Shown here piece after piece: positions 1-8,448 of a stretch of DNA of 64,000 nt. Each line of letters begins with the position of its first letter. Within the stretch, counting starts at the first letter, position 1. The notes under the pieces were generated by a model. That model was given only the letters and a program-made list of their open reading frames with translations. It did not search any database and was not told the origin of the DNA. The position numbers were made by a program, and so were the translations under genes. Source of the DNA: Flavobacteriales bacterium UBA1494 (GTDB taxonomy: Bacteria > Bacteroidota > Bacteroidia > Flavobacteriales_E > Vicingaceae); contig CAJJAT010000012.1 in assembly GCA_905182175.1 (NCBI GenBank), positions 1-64,000 on the forward strand, in the 5' to 3' direction.

Positions 1-1760
1 ACGTAGTTTTTGTTGTTCTCCGTTTTAAAAGCCAATACACTAACTTCCTCCTCATTGGGCAGTTGAGGAAAGATGTACTTTCCTTGTTTAATATACCTAG
101 GGCTTGCGATTCCACGAACGGAGTGCAAGATTAAAGAACAGGCTATTGCTTCATCTTGCTCGATTAGGTTAAACGAACTTTTACCATTGACAGCCAACGG
201 ATAAAGGTCGCAGTTTATGTAACCCAGCTCGGTTGAACTAAGAAGGTACTGACCGGCTTGATCATCCAATTCTTTTCGATTTGAACTTCCCCTTATGATT
301 GCACTTTCTGCATTGTCTTTCTGTATTTTAAGTCTCTTATCAAAATCCACATCCGATGCCTCAGCCATTTCGTTCCTATTTCTTTGCAAAACCTTGTAAT
401 ACTCTTCCAACTCCAACTTTCCGAGCATTTTTGATTGAAAAGACTTATCCAAATCAATCCGAATTTCAAATTCAGTTCTCACGTATTTACCCTCTTTTCG
501 ATACGGAACCATCGGCGGAAGTAGATTCGCTGTTTTTTTCAAATATTCATATGCTTTTAATGTTGCATCACCTGCTTTATTAATAATTGATTTCGAGATA
601 GTTCCGTCTTTTTCTACAATAAAAGAAACATAAACAAAGCCTTTCAATTCAGTCACAGCCATTGATGGTAATCGAAACTGTTCTATCAAGTATTCTTTTA
701 CATCATCCTCTTGCTTGGCAAACATTTTTTTCATCCTTTTATCCTCATCAGCAATTCGCACTCCAATAAAATCAAACTGACGTGAATATGGCTCAACTTG
801 AGATAATGGGTAAGTTTCAGAAGATCCTAACGATAATGCTTCTTCCCAAACAATATTTCCTCTTTCATCTTTTTGTCCTAAAAAGGTTTGCATCCCTTCT
901 TTTTTATTTTTGGCTGGAAACTTTAGATTAATTGCCTTACCTCCTGCCAAGTTTAATTTACTGTCGCCTTGATAAGCTTCAACATTCACCATCCCTCCTG
1001 TTTCAATCAACTCTCCGCCTGCTGTTTGGGTGGTTAAGTTCGCAAAAACCATGTCGCTCAACTTATAAAACTCTTGTAACTTAATTTCAACCTTCTCTTT
1101 CGACTTTGTGTCGAATGCATTGGCGGGGAAATCGATTATAGTTCCTTCTGCTCCGGTAATTGAACTAGCTTTTGTTGGATCAATGCTAAATGTTTGGAAC
1201 TGTTTTACAGGAATTTCGGCTGATTCAAAGTCTTGTCCACTTCGACTATCGCTCAGTGTGACAAACTCTTTATCACCGTTTACCTTGGCTAGACTATCGC
1301 TCAGTGTGACAAACTCTTTATCACCCTTTACCTTGGCTAGACTGTCGCTCAGTGTGACAAACTCTTTACCACCGTTTACCTTGGCTAGACTATTGTTCTG
1401 CATGACAAAATTAGTTGTGTCGTTTTCTGTTACAAGGTTGTTGTTGTTGTTTTGTCCACTTCGACTATCGCTCAGTGTGACAAAATTTGTATAACCCAAA
1501 AAACCTATTGCCGAAAGCATTAACACAACTCCAAACCAAGTCCATACTTTTCGTAGAAATAAATTTCGTTTTGCTATTTGTAGGTCCTTTTTCAATCCAA
1601 TTCGCTCCAAACCAGACATCAATATTTTTTGCAGCTCCACACTTTCGGCCAAGTTAGCGTCTGTTTCTAGTTGCTTTTTAAATTCCGCTTTTTCAGCAGC
1701 GTTCATTTTTCCCATCAGGTAGTTTTCTATGATTTCAATTTCTTGCAATTCTTTTCTCAT
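1..1760 (-). CDS. Anti-sigma-factor-like membrane protein with tandem repeats and TonB-C-like domain (3' end outside window)
   Basis: The frame opens at the ATG at 1760 and is still open at base 1, so the C-terminus is missing. Residues 1-60 are charged and probably cytoplasmic (start MRKELQEIEIIENYLMGK). One membrane segment follows at about 68-86. A low-complexity stretch at about 88-176 holds 16-residue repeats built on FVTLSDSLAKVNGDKE. A TonB-C-like segment lies around residues 365-430 (GFVYVSFIVEKDGTI, then a run ending RTEFEIRID). The gene starts 10 bp after the stop of an ECF sigma gene on the same strand. That order is the usual sigma/anti-sigma pair, so I infer it sequesters that sigma factor. 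The TonB-C-like end is inferred from pattern only. Confidence 0.75.
   Translation of the reverse strand, partial: MRKELQEIEIIENYLMGKMNAAEKAEFKKQLETDANLAESVELQKILMSGLERIGLKKDLQIAKRNLFLRKVWTWFGVVLMLSAIGFLGYTNFVTLSDSRSGQNNNNNLVTENDTTNFVMQNNSLAKVNGGKEFVTLSDSLAKVKGDKEFVTLSDSLAKVNGDKEFVTLSDSRSGQDFESAEIPVKQFQTFSIDPTKASSITGAEGTIIDFPANAFDTKSKEKVEIKLQEFYKLSDMVFANLTTQTAGGELIETGGMVNVEAYQGDSKLNLAGGKAINLKFPAKNKKEGMQTFLGQKDERGNIVWEEALSLGSSETYPLSQVEPYSRQFDFIGVRIADEDKRMKKMFAKQEDDVKEYLIEQFRLPSMAVTELKGFVYVSFIVEKDGTISKSIINKAGDATLKAYEYLKKTANLLPPMVPYRKEGKYVRTEFEIRIDLDKSFQSKMLGKLELEEYYKVLQRNRNEMAEASDVDFDKRLKIQKDNAESAIIRGSSNRKELDDQAGQYLLSSTELGYINCDLYPLAVNGKSSFNLIEQDEAIACSLILHSVRGIASPRYIKQGKYIFPQLPNEEEVSVLAFKTENNKNY
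1222..1490. repeat. In-frame 48-bp tandem repeats flanked by two copies of a dispersed repeat
   Basis: The segment GCTCAGTGTGACAAACTC begins at 1251, 1299 and 1347, an exact 48-bp period (16 codons). A degenerate unit follows at about 1390. A longer variant, in which CACTTCGACTATC precedes GCTCAGTGTGACA, occurs at both ends (about 1238-1265 and 1457-1483). All copies are in the coding frame of the anti-sigma-like gene. Confidence 0.85.
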
Positions 1761-1770
1761 GACAGTTGTA

Positions 1771-2319
1771 TTAAGCGTTTACGGTTTGTATTTCAAAAAC
1801 TCTTTTCCGAGCTCTTTCCAAACACTTGTACTTTTGATTTTTTGCCACTTTTTCAGACTTTAAATCAACTTGTCTTGCAATTTCTTTCATAGAAAATCCT
1901 TTGTAATAAAAGAGTTGTAATATCTCTAGGCACTTCTCACCTATGGAATTCAACACCTCTTCCATCACCTGAAATTTCTTTTCTTTTTGAGCAATTTCTT
2001 CTAGCTCACTTTCAAATTTTAAGTTTTCAACTTCAGCTGTATCGTATTTCAACCCATTCTTTTTCAGCTCATCTTTCCATAAAAAACGAGCAACGGAGTA
2101 CACGTAGGTACTAATGCTTGCCGTTAATTCAAATGCAGGCGCACTCGCTTTCTTATAAAAAATGATGAGCGCCTCTTGAAAGACATCTTCCGCTTGTTCG
2201 GCCGTTCCGCCTTTTGATTGAATTAGCTTTTTGACCACCGGAAAGCCCTTATACAATTGAACAAAAGATTTTTGGCGCTTGCCTGCTTTCAGTTCTTGTA
2301 TAATTTTTTGATCGTTCAT
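1771..2319 (-). CDS. ECF-type RNA polymerase sigma factor
   Basis: A 182-residue protein with the sigma-70 ECF layout. Region 2 lies at about residues 40-95 (AEDVFQEALIIFYKK, then STYVYSVARFLWKDELKK). A charged linker follows. Region 4 at about 115-170 has a helix-turn-helix (CLEILQLFYYKGFSMKEIAR, then VAKNQKYKCLERARKRV). It should direct RNA polymerase to a small regulon in response to an envelope signal relayed by the membrane protein encoded 10 bp downstream. The family call is secure; the stimulus and regulon cannot be read from the sequence. Confidence 0.88.
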   Translation of the reverse strand: MNDQKIIQELKAGKRQKSFVQLYKGFPVVKKLIQSKGGTAEQAEDVFQEALIIFYKKASAPAFELTASISTYVYSVARFLWKDELKKNGLKYDTAEVENLKFESELEEIAQKEKKFQVMEEVLNSIGEKCLEILQLFYYKGFSMKEIARQVDLKSEKVAKNQKYKCLERARKRVFEIQTVNA

Positions 2320-2470
2320 AGTAATTGCTTTCCTTATTAATGGCCAAGTTATGAAAAGGTCACCCTAAATTAGAATGGAGTATAATTTTATTACTGAAGA
2401 ATGAGGCTGAAGCCGGAAAGAGTTGCGTTAAAACGGATGTGCTGAAAGTTCAAAAGAAAAAATTAGAAAG

Positions 2471-2512
2471 CCAAGCTAAATTCTCCATTGTCTTGCAATT
2501 TCTCTAGCTTGG
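2471..2512. terminator. Possible bidirectional terminator hairpin
   Basis: CCAAGCTA at 2471-2478 pairs exactly with TAGCTTGG at 2505-2512, with a 26-nt loop. T-rich tracts lie beyond both ends. It sits between the decayed metallophosphoesterase and the sigma factor promoter region. The long loop makes it only moderately convincing. Confidence 0.4.
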
Positions 2513-2594
2513 TTTTATTTTAATAGACATGAAATATATTTAAACAAAAAATCCCTTTCCGGTACTTTAAAGTCTGTATACGTTGTGGTAGCAT

Positions 2595-3147
2595 CTAAAT
2601 CATATTTCGATTCCGGACTAAATCTAAAATCGACTTAACATCTTCAGGACCCAGAAAACCATGGCTTGGCAAGAATACGTTCCATCTATCGAGATAATCT
2701 TGAATATATCGTTCTTGTCTTTTTACATGTTTCTTACCGCCTTTCCTTTGTCTATACCAATCATGGTTTCCCAACATAAAAGTCAAGTCGGCTTGAAATT
2801 CTTTAATGGCGTTCAACTGAACGTTAATTCTGCCTTCATCTTGGTTGCGAAATTTACTGTCTTTCTTGTGCAGATTTTCAGGATCAATGTTGTGCCCCAG
2901 AAAAATTACTCCTGAATTTCTAGTACTATCAGCAAACAAACTAGTTGTAAGTCCTTTAAGAACAAGCTTGAAATTCGATGTATCTCCACCGGCATCACCC
3001 ATGAGGTATAATAAATAAAGTAACTTGGATGTTGGAGGTTTATTTTTATTCCAGTTTTCATCTGACTTCTTGCAATAAAACTTAGCCGGAGGAACAGGAC
3101 CAGATAACGAGTATAAACAACAGAACACTTAAGAATGTCCTTTTCAT
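2595..3147 (-). pseudogene. Metallophosphoesterase lipoprotein, frameshifted and truncated
   Basis: The natural start is the ATG at 3147. It overlaps the stop of the upstream gene as ATGA and begins a lipoprotein signal peptide, MKRTFLSVLLFILVIWSCSS. That frame stops after about 21 codons. The protein then continues in another frame, with LLYLMGDAGGDTSNF, LTFMLGNHDWYRQ and a stop at 2595. GDAGG and GNHDW are calcineurin-like phosphoesterase motifs. The motif that should read GDNIYP is GHNIDP, so a metal-ligand Asp is lost. Related Bacteroidota proteins are much longer, so the C-terminal part is missing too. A further reading frame (DATTTYTDFKVPERDFL) beyond 2595 may be more of the relic. Confidence 0.75.
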
Positions 3148-3947
3148 ACCTTCTTGTAATCAAGTTGTATAAGGGTCGGGCACGTTTCATTCTTTTCATT
3201 GGAAATGAATAATTTACCGTCATTCGAAAAGGTAATTCCTTCAGGTTGATGATAAATGTAATCACTCAGCTGAACTGTTTTTTTGAACCTACCATTTGAA
3301 GACAGAACCAAAATCGTTTTAGAAAAGGAACTTAACACATAAATATCTTTAGAAATAGGGTGAATCGCTATTCCTGAAGATTTGAAATTGGGATGGATTC
3401 CTTTTCCTTTCTTTAACTTAAAAACGGGATTATAGGAATAAGAATTATCCTTGAAAGAAAATTGATAAATGAACAAATTGTCTCGTTTTTTCTTGTTTCC
3501 ATGCGCCTTGCATGCAACCAGCAAGCGATTATTTAGGGAGTCCAAACAAATTCCTTCAAAATCAAAAGAACCTTCCTTCTTAAATTTATACTCTTTCGCT
3601 TTCCCTTCATTATCTGAAATGAATATATTTCCATCACTTCTTAGCATACAAGTATACTTGCCGTTTACCGCAATTCCTTCAAAGTCTCCATTCTTTCCAA
3701 AATCAATAAATCGAACTATCTTCCCTTTTTTAAAGTTAAAAATATACGCTCGTGCTCTTTCATCTTGAACACAATAAATAGTAGAATCTGAGAGCCATTG
3801 AAGACCTGAGATTTCATTTAGCTGTTTATCCAACTTTATGGTAACTGCAGGATGAGAAAAGTTGTATTCGTTTAACTCATTCTTTAAACAAGAGATGGTC
3901 AAAACTCCAATCAACGCGCTAATTGTACCTATTATTTTTACTCTCAT
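3144..3947 (-). CDS. SdiA-regulated/phytase-like beta-propeller lipoprotein
   Basis: A 267-residue predicted lipoprotein: a hydrophobic N-terminus, then ISCLKN with the lipobox Cys at about residue 20. The rest is a run of beta-propeller blades with repeated aspartate/glycine turns (NEISGLQWLSDSTIYCVQDE, GDFEGIAVNGKYTC, SFDFEGICLD, QPEGITFSNDGKLFISNEKN). The repeated FEGI/PEGI turns are typical of the SdiA-regulated family. It is translationally coupled (ATGA overlap) to the decayed metallophosphoesterase and starts 4 bp after the decayed cyclase. It is the surviving member of what was probably a three-gene operon. Its substrate is unknown. Confidence 0.72.
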   Translation of the reverse strand: MRVKIIGTISALIGVLTISCLKNELNEYNFSHPAVTIKLDKQLNEISGLQWLSDSTIYCVQDERARAYIFNFKKGKIVRFIDFGKNGDFEGIAVNGKYTCMLRSDGNIFISDNEGKAKEYKFKKEGSFDFEGICLDSLNNRLLVACKAHGNKKKRDNLFIYQFSFKDNSYSYNPVFKLKKGKGIHPNFKSSGIAIHPISKDIYVLSSFSKTILVLSSNGRFKKTVQLSDYIYHQPEGITFSNDGKLFISNEKNETCPTLIQLDYKKV

Positions 3948-3951
3948 TTGT

Positions 3952-5000
3952 TTATTTTAAAAATTGCGCTTCTTCCTTCTTACCTCTTCGTGCAATACAT
4001 CCTGCATCTTTAAATTCATGTGATAAATAAGCATTAATAATGTCATACAGCGATTCTGAAACTAAAAACAATGTGCTCAATTTATTGCACATTGATTGGA
4101 TTCGAGCGGCAGTGTTTAATGTGTCCCCATGATAGGCCGGTTATCTCTTTATTTCTCCAACTTCGGTCACAACTGCAGGGCCTGCAAGAACTCCAGCTTT
4201 AAAAACTGGCTGCAAGTCATGGGTTGACATGTAGTGTTCCTTTTTGCTTGCTAATTTAACTTGAAATACAAAGAAGGCAGACAAAAACTATTCATAGTTT
4301 TTGTCTTATTCAATGGCCAGCTAATAACTTCTGCACCTCCTGCATACTGATAAATTTCCGCGTAAAATTTGTCCGCAATATACAAATCATAGAAACAATC
4401 TCTAAGTAATTCACTAAACTTATAATGTCCTATTTTTCGGCAATTCTAGTCGATCTTTGAAGGTGATAAACATAAAAATTCACTCTTCCTTTCGTGGATG
4501 ATAAAATCAACCTATCATAAACTTTCTTAGGTTTCCAAGACCTAGTTTCCGATTCATTTCAATTACCACTCGTGCAAGTGTGATCGAAATCACAATGAAA
4601 AAAGCACTTACTCAAAATTCTTGCATGTTGGCATTAACAGATATTTGATCAGAAAACTTTTCTAAAATAAGTTGTATAAGACTTTTCACAACAAAAGTAA
4701 TCCAACTAGAATCACAATGTTTACAAATAAAGCGGTAAATAGTAATGATAAAAAGACCTGCGATTAATGATTTTGGAGATAATAAAATATCACTCAAAGA
4801 GTGAATTAAGATGACTAAAATCGAAATTACAACAGTTAAGAAAGGTTACAACCAGAGAGCATAAAAACTGAGATGTGGATCATTTCAAAAGGGGTCGTAT
4901 TGTACGAATAGAGTATCCCAAACCGTATAATTATAAATATGGCAGTTGTAATAGGTGCTACCCAAAAATGAATTCTAAATTGTCGTTTAAACTCACGCAT
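3952..5000 (-). pseudogene. Decayed class III adenylate/guanylate cyclase
   Basis: The frame starts MREFKRQFRIHFWVAPITTA at 5000, a membrane-domain start. Cyclase pieces follow in shifting frames: a segment like NRKLGLGNLRKFMIG, then RSTRIAEK, HYKFSELLRDCFYDL, AEIYQYAGGAEVISW, VFKAGVLAGPAVVTEVGEIK, an in-frame TAA, then AYHGDTLNTAARIQSMCNKL and a C-terminus ending at 3952. These match in order the conserved segments of Bacteroidota class III cyclases. I count at least two frameshifts and two stops in the catalytic part. The catalytic GDE is GGA. It cannot be functional. Confidence 0.85.
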
Positions 5001-5139
5001 TATCGGTCCACTTTATCCAGTTATAGGCGCTTTCATTGATCAGAATTTCACCTTCAACTAATTTGTTTTGAATTAATTTCATCTTCCGCTCCTCTTCAAT
5101 TGAGTTTGCTACTTCAACTGTTTCTTTTACATCGTACAT
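4993..5139 (-). CDS. Small ORF upstream of the decayed cyclase
   Basis: A 48-codon frame from the ATG at 5139 encodes MYDVKETVEVANSIEEERKM and ends WIKWTDNA. Its TGA overlaps the ATG of the cyclase relic, which suggests it was translationally coupled and part of the same operon. The product is charged, has no membrane segment and matches no family I recognise. It may itself be a relic of a longer regulator-like protein. Confidence 0.35.
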   Translation of the reverse strand: MYDVKETVEVANSIEEERKMKLIQNKLVEGEILINESAYNWIKWTDNA

Positions 5140-6290
5140 TCTGATATTAATTAATCTTGGTTATCGGTTCTTGTGCCTAGATTATACCCTGTGGGTTCAA
5201 TCATCACTGTTTCAATTCTGAATTATATGTTTGTATTTTTTGCAAGTGTCTCGTTAATTTTACAGTATTCAAATGATTTAATTACACTATAATATAGAAT
5301 AAACAATCTATTTCTACCTAACTTTAAGTGTGTCTCGAAATGTTATCTATTAAACAATTATAGATTTGTCAATCAACAGATATTTTAGACTCCAATTATG
5401 TAATGTGTCCAATTGTAGTTATAACGTCCACTTGTCTTGATTAAATTGAATAACTGTTATGACCAAAAAATGTCATTTACATTTAAGCTATCCTTACATC
5501 AATTAAGTTTAATTATTTAAACTTTATAGCTGAACTTTGAAATAAATACAACATATTTAAAATATATGTATTTAATTAATAATAAAATAATTACATCCAA
5601 AATAAAAGCATTAAAGGTGCCCTCAATAACATAAAATGCCAGCGCCAAAATTAATTCTTTTAAAGCAGTTGAATCTTTATCGATAACCACTGCGGACATA
5701 AAGGGAATTGAACAGCAAGCATAAAAGCCACCTTTCCAAATGTACTATCACATTTAAGCCGGATTGTTCTTATGTAAATTAGGTTCCTAAACAACAACAA
5801 TACGCAACCTTACTTGTAAATTTAAGGTGGTCCCATTGTGCTTGACACGTTTGCAAAAGATTCCTGAACTGCAGTTGTAACACATTCGCTGTCTGTAGAA
5901 TTGTGCTTAAAAATTGAGGCCTCTGTGTCTTTATAGAACCAAAAATAATACGTACTCTTCAAGTTATAAAGAAGTAATAGTTACGCTAATTGAGCCTTTT
6001 GTATTTCCATTTTTTTACACTATAATTCTACAAAAAAGCAGTTTGGGAGTGGTTTATACTGCAAAAAATAAAATTCAATAATACAAACAAAAAAACTTTC
6101 CATTTTTTTTAAGAATTTAGATTTACACGATACATCTAAGGTTTCAAAAATCCTATTTACAATCCTCGAACACAAATCAAATTCTTTAAAATAGTGGTTG
6201 CATAAAATGAGCATGTATCATCCTCCGTAAGTAAAACAGACGAATTGAATTTTAATCAAGTATAGAAAATACAACACAGTTACCAAACAA
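5140..6290. other. Gene-poor stretch with relics
   Basis: No convincing gene. On the minus strand a short frame ending at 5151 (VMIEPTGYNLGTRTDNQD, then stop) reads like the tail of a lost gene. A 60-codon frame at 5517-5699 and a 64-codon frame at 6020-6214 are AT-rich, hydrophobic and resemble nothing I know. The stretch is very AT-rich and looks like decayed coding DNA. Confidence 0.5.
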
Positions 6291-6326
6291 AAAAAGTCCC
6301 ACTGAAAGGCAAGCAGAACTTTTTTA
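6291..6326 (-). terminator. Terminator of dps
   Basis: On the minus strand, AAAAAGTTC (6325-6317) pairs with GGGACTTTTT (about 6299-6291) allowing one G-T pair, and a T-rich run follows. It lies just downstream of the Dps stop at 6340. Confidence 0.6.
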
Positions 6327-6339
6327 AAAAAAAAATATT

Positions 6340-6804
6340 CTATTTCGAGTAAGCTGAATACATCCAAACTAGTTTTTCTTGCTCTCTGATGTAATCGCTC
6401 ATTAAAGCATTGGTTCCTTCATCTTCGATCTCACCTGAAACAGCTAATATATGACGCTGCTTCTTGATTAATACTTCAAAAGCGTCTAAAATTTCACCAA
6501 CGGATTTGTCTCCATCCGTTACACTTTCACTCTCTACTATATCTGAAACTTTCAAATAATCTGAATACTTATAATGTGGTGCGCATGCTAACGTTAATAT
6601 TCGTTCTGCGATTTCATCAATTTTTACAAAAAGGTCATTGTACAATTCTTCAAATTTAATGTGAAGCTCGAAAAACTTTTTTCCTTGTATGTGCCAGTGA
6701 TATCCTCTTGTATTTTGATAAAAAATTGTATAATTCGCTAACAAATCATTTAATAAGTCAGCTAATTCTTCGCTCTTTTTTGGGTCTAATCCTATTCTAT
6801 TCAT
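6340..6804 (-). CDS. dps: Dps-family DNA-protecting ferritin
   Basis: A 154-residue protein, the normal size for Dps. It has the family ferroxidase signature: His36 in GYHWHIQG, His48 and Glu52 in FFELHIKFEELY, and Asp63 and Glu67 in VKIDEIAER. Dps dodecamers oxidise and store iron using hydrogen peroxide and coat DNA, which limits Fenton damage. It lies on the same strand as the thioredoxin/peroxiredoxin genes, about 265 bp downstream of them, and has its own terminator. Together with oxyR and prx it forms a peroxide-defence cluster. I see no obvious double OxyR site directly upstream. Confidence 0.93.
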   Translation of the reverse strand: MNRIGLDPKKSEELADLLNDLLANYTIFYQNTRGYHWHIQGKKFFELHIKFEELYNDLFVKIDEIAERILTLACAPHYKYSDYLKVSDIVESESVTDGDKSVGEILDAFEVLIKKQRHILAVSGEIEDEGTNALMSDYIREQEKLVWMYSAYSK

Positions 6805-7069
6805 GGGTTTAATTTTATGGTTATTGTTGACTCGTCGTGATTACTATGAGGAAATGATTGAGGTGAATGACGTAAAATTGATTCCACTAAGACTCCAATT
6901 TAAGTAACTCATTTTTAATTAAATAACACTGCCAAAGTAAAGTTCTTCGTGAAGATATTTTTCACCACATTGCACAGCCTCGTAGATTCGAACAAGTAAA
7001 TTATTATCCCATTTTTGCAAACCGAGCAAATTCTAAAATTAACTAGTTTGCCGGTAACCATTTCAAAAT

Positions 7070-7327
7070 TTACTGATCGATAGAGCCTAAGACTCGTTTC
7101 ATAAAAATACTTCCAGCTTCTTTCTCTGATTTTCCGTCTTTTACCATTTTAGCAACCTCCAGACCTCCGTACAAATTAGACAACAACTCTCCTATGACGT
7201 CTAACTCTTCGTCTTTTATTGAAGTACTTTCTGATAAGTGTTCTAAGACTGCTATCGCCTCGTTAACATAATCTTCGTCGTTCTCTGCGATAAAACTATT
7301 GATGTGTTTAATTAGTGGTAATCTCAT
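7070..7327 (-). CDS. DUF6952-type small protein
   Basis: An 85-residue, mainly helical acidic protein (MRLPLIKHINSFIAENDEDY start; internal LEHLSESTSIKDEELDVIGE) with no membrane segment and no cysteine. Its ATG at 7327 lies 20 bp inside the thioredoxin gene, so the two are translationally coupled. In Bacteroidota this small protein is regularly found next to a thioredoxin and a peroxiredoxin and is catalogued, as I recall it, as DUF6952. The context suggests an accessory role in thiol-based peroxide defence, but no activity is known to me. Confidence 0.75.
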   Translation of the reverse strand: MRLPLIKHINSFIAENDEDYVNEAIAVLEHLSESTSIKDEELDVIGELLSNLYGGLEVAKMVKDGKSEKEAGSIFMKRVLGSIDQ

Positions 7328-7622
7328 CGATTAATTCTTTAAGGTTCTCAGGTTTATTGGTTTGGATTTGCTTTACCAATTTACCTTCTTTAAATGCAGC
7401 AAAAGTTGGTAAGTTATTCACGTCTGCTAGCTTTCTAGATTCAGGAAATTTCTCTGCATCTACTATTAAAAAAGAGGCATCTTCATGCTCTGATGCAAAT
7501 CGTTTAAATTTTGGTTTAATCATGCGGCAATTGCCACACCAGCCTGCAGAATATTGGACAATTACGGTTCCACCTTCATTTACTTTTGCGGCTAAATTAT
7601 CTTCTGTTAGTTCTTGAAACAT
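7308..7622 (-). CDS. Thioredoxin-family protein (CGNC active site)
   Basis: A 104-residue single-domain thioredoxin fold. The active site is WCGNC (Cys29, Cys32) rather than the classical WCGPC, which should change its redox potential. The cis-Pro loop is NLPTFAAF. There is no signal peptide, so it is cytoplasmic. It follows the peroxiredoxin gene by about 90 bp, with a strong hairpin in between, and overlaps the DUF6952-type gene. The natural inference is that it reduces the neighbouring 2-Cys peroxiredoxin. Confidence 0.88.
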   Translation of the reverse strand: MFQELTEDNLAAKVNEGGTVIVQYSAGWCGNCRMIKPKFKRFASEHEDASFLIVDAEKFPESRKLADVNNLPTFAAFKEGKLVKQIQTNKPENLKELIDEITTN

Positions 7623-7652
7623 TTTTTTATTCGATTTAAGGTTTAAAAGATG

Positions 7653-7696
7653 AAGGATAAAAGATGTTTAGCATGTAAGCTTCATCTTTTATCCTT
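7653..7696 (-). terminator. Hairpin between peroxiredoxin and thioredoxin genes
   Basis: AAGGATAAAAGATG (7653-7666) pairs exactly with CATCTTTTATCCTT (7683-7696), a 14-bp stem with a 16-nt loop. On the minus strand it follows the peroxiredoxin stop by about 15 bp and precedes the thioredoxin start by about 30 bp. It could terminate, attenuate or stabilise the prx transcript. Confidence 0.65.
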
Positions 7697-7710
7697 AGTC
7701 TTTCATCTAA

Positions 7711-8349
7711 TTAGTTATTGCTCAAATAAACTGCTGTGCTTTTGCTATCAGCTTTCATGGCCTCTTTTCCTTCTTCCCAGTTTGCTGGACACACTTCTCC
7801 ATTCTTCTGCACATGAGAATAAGCATCGATCAACCGTAAAAATTCATTTACGTTTCTTCCCAATGGCATGTGGTTAACTCCTTCATGGAATACAGTACCT
7901 TCTTCATCAATTAAATACGTTGCTCTGTACGCTACACAGTCACCTGTAATAATTTCAACATCGTACTCTTCGTTGTAATCAACTGCAGAGACGTCTAAAA
8001 TATCTAAAATTGAAGCTAAATTCCTGTTGCTATCTGCAATTAGTGGATACTTAACACCTTCAATACCACCATTATCTTTTGCTGTGTTTAACCAAGCAAA
8101 GTGAACTTCAGCAGTATCACAAGAAGCACCGATAACCATTGTGTTTCTTTTAGCAAATTCTTCTGATGCTGCTTGAAAAGCGTGCAATTCAGTAGGACAA
8201 ACAAAAGTAAAATCTTTTGGGTACCAGAATAACAATACTTTTTTCTTGTTTTGGATTGCCATATCAAATACGTTAAGTGTCATATTGTCACCCATCTCGT
8301 CTATTGCTTTCACATCTATATTTGGAAATTTTTTTCCTACGATCGCCAT
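7711..8349 (-). CDS. Typical 2-Cys peroxiredoxin (AhpC/Prx1 type)
   Basis: A 212-residue peroxiredoxin. The peroxidatic Cys51 is in DFTFVCPTELHAF and the resolving Cys, at about residue 187, is in GEVCPANWEEG. It reduces hydrogen peroxide and organic peroxides, with electrons probably from the thioredoxin encoded next. It is divergent from oxyR across 99 bp. The -7 box TACTTTTG lies at 8388-8381 on its strand, and a double OxyR site lies 23-59 bp upstream of that box, the position expected for activation. I left the symbol empty because AhpC and other Prx1-type names are used inconsistently for this group. Confidence 0.92.
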   Translation of the reverse strand: MAIVGKKFPNIDVKAIDEMGDNMTLNVFDMAIQNKKKVLLFWYPKDFTFVCPTELHAFQAASEEFAKRNTMVIGASCDTAEVHFAWLNTAKDNGGIEGVKYPLIADSNRNLASILDILDVSAVDYNEEYDVEIITGDCVAYRATYLIDEEGTVFHEGVNHMPLGRNVNEFLRLIDAYSHVQKNGEVCPANWEEGKEAMKADSKSTAVYLSNN

Positions 8350-8380
8350 AATTTTATATTTTTTTGTTTGTATTGAGACA

Positions 8381-8388
8381 CAAAAGTA
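8381..8388 (-). promoter_or_regulatory. -7 promoter element of the peroxiredoxin gene
   Basis: TACTTTTG on the minus strand matches the Bacteroidota consensus TAnnTTTG, about 32 bp upstream of the start codon. The OxyR operator lies just upstream of it. Confidence 0.65.
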
Positions 8389-8410
8389 GGCGCATTGTTT
8401 TATAGAAACT

Positions 8411-8447
8411 AACGATTAAATCTATAACTTTGATAGATAAAATCTAT
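8411..8447. promoter_or_regulatory. Tandem OxyR-type operator
   Basis: The classical OxyR motif is ATAGntnnnanCTAT, a 7-nt gap, then ATAGntnnnanCTAT. Here AACGATTAAATCTAT (8411-8425) is followed by a 7-nt spacer and ATAGATAAAATCTAT (8433-8447). The second half matches every fixed position; the first misses two. The site sits between the divergent prx and oxyR genes and ends 1 bp before the oxyR ATG. The spacer includes most of TAACTTTG (8425-8432), itself a TAnnTTTG box pointing at oxyR. Confidence 0.82.
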
Positions 8448-8448
8448 T

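Noticed and set aside
5517-6214. Two minus-strand frames (60 and 64 codons) as genes
   Set aside because: Very AT-rich, no family pattern, no promoter or conserved neighbour; likely chance frames in decayed DNA.
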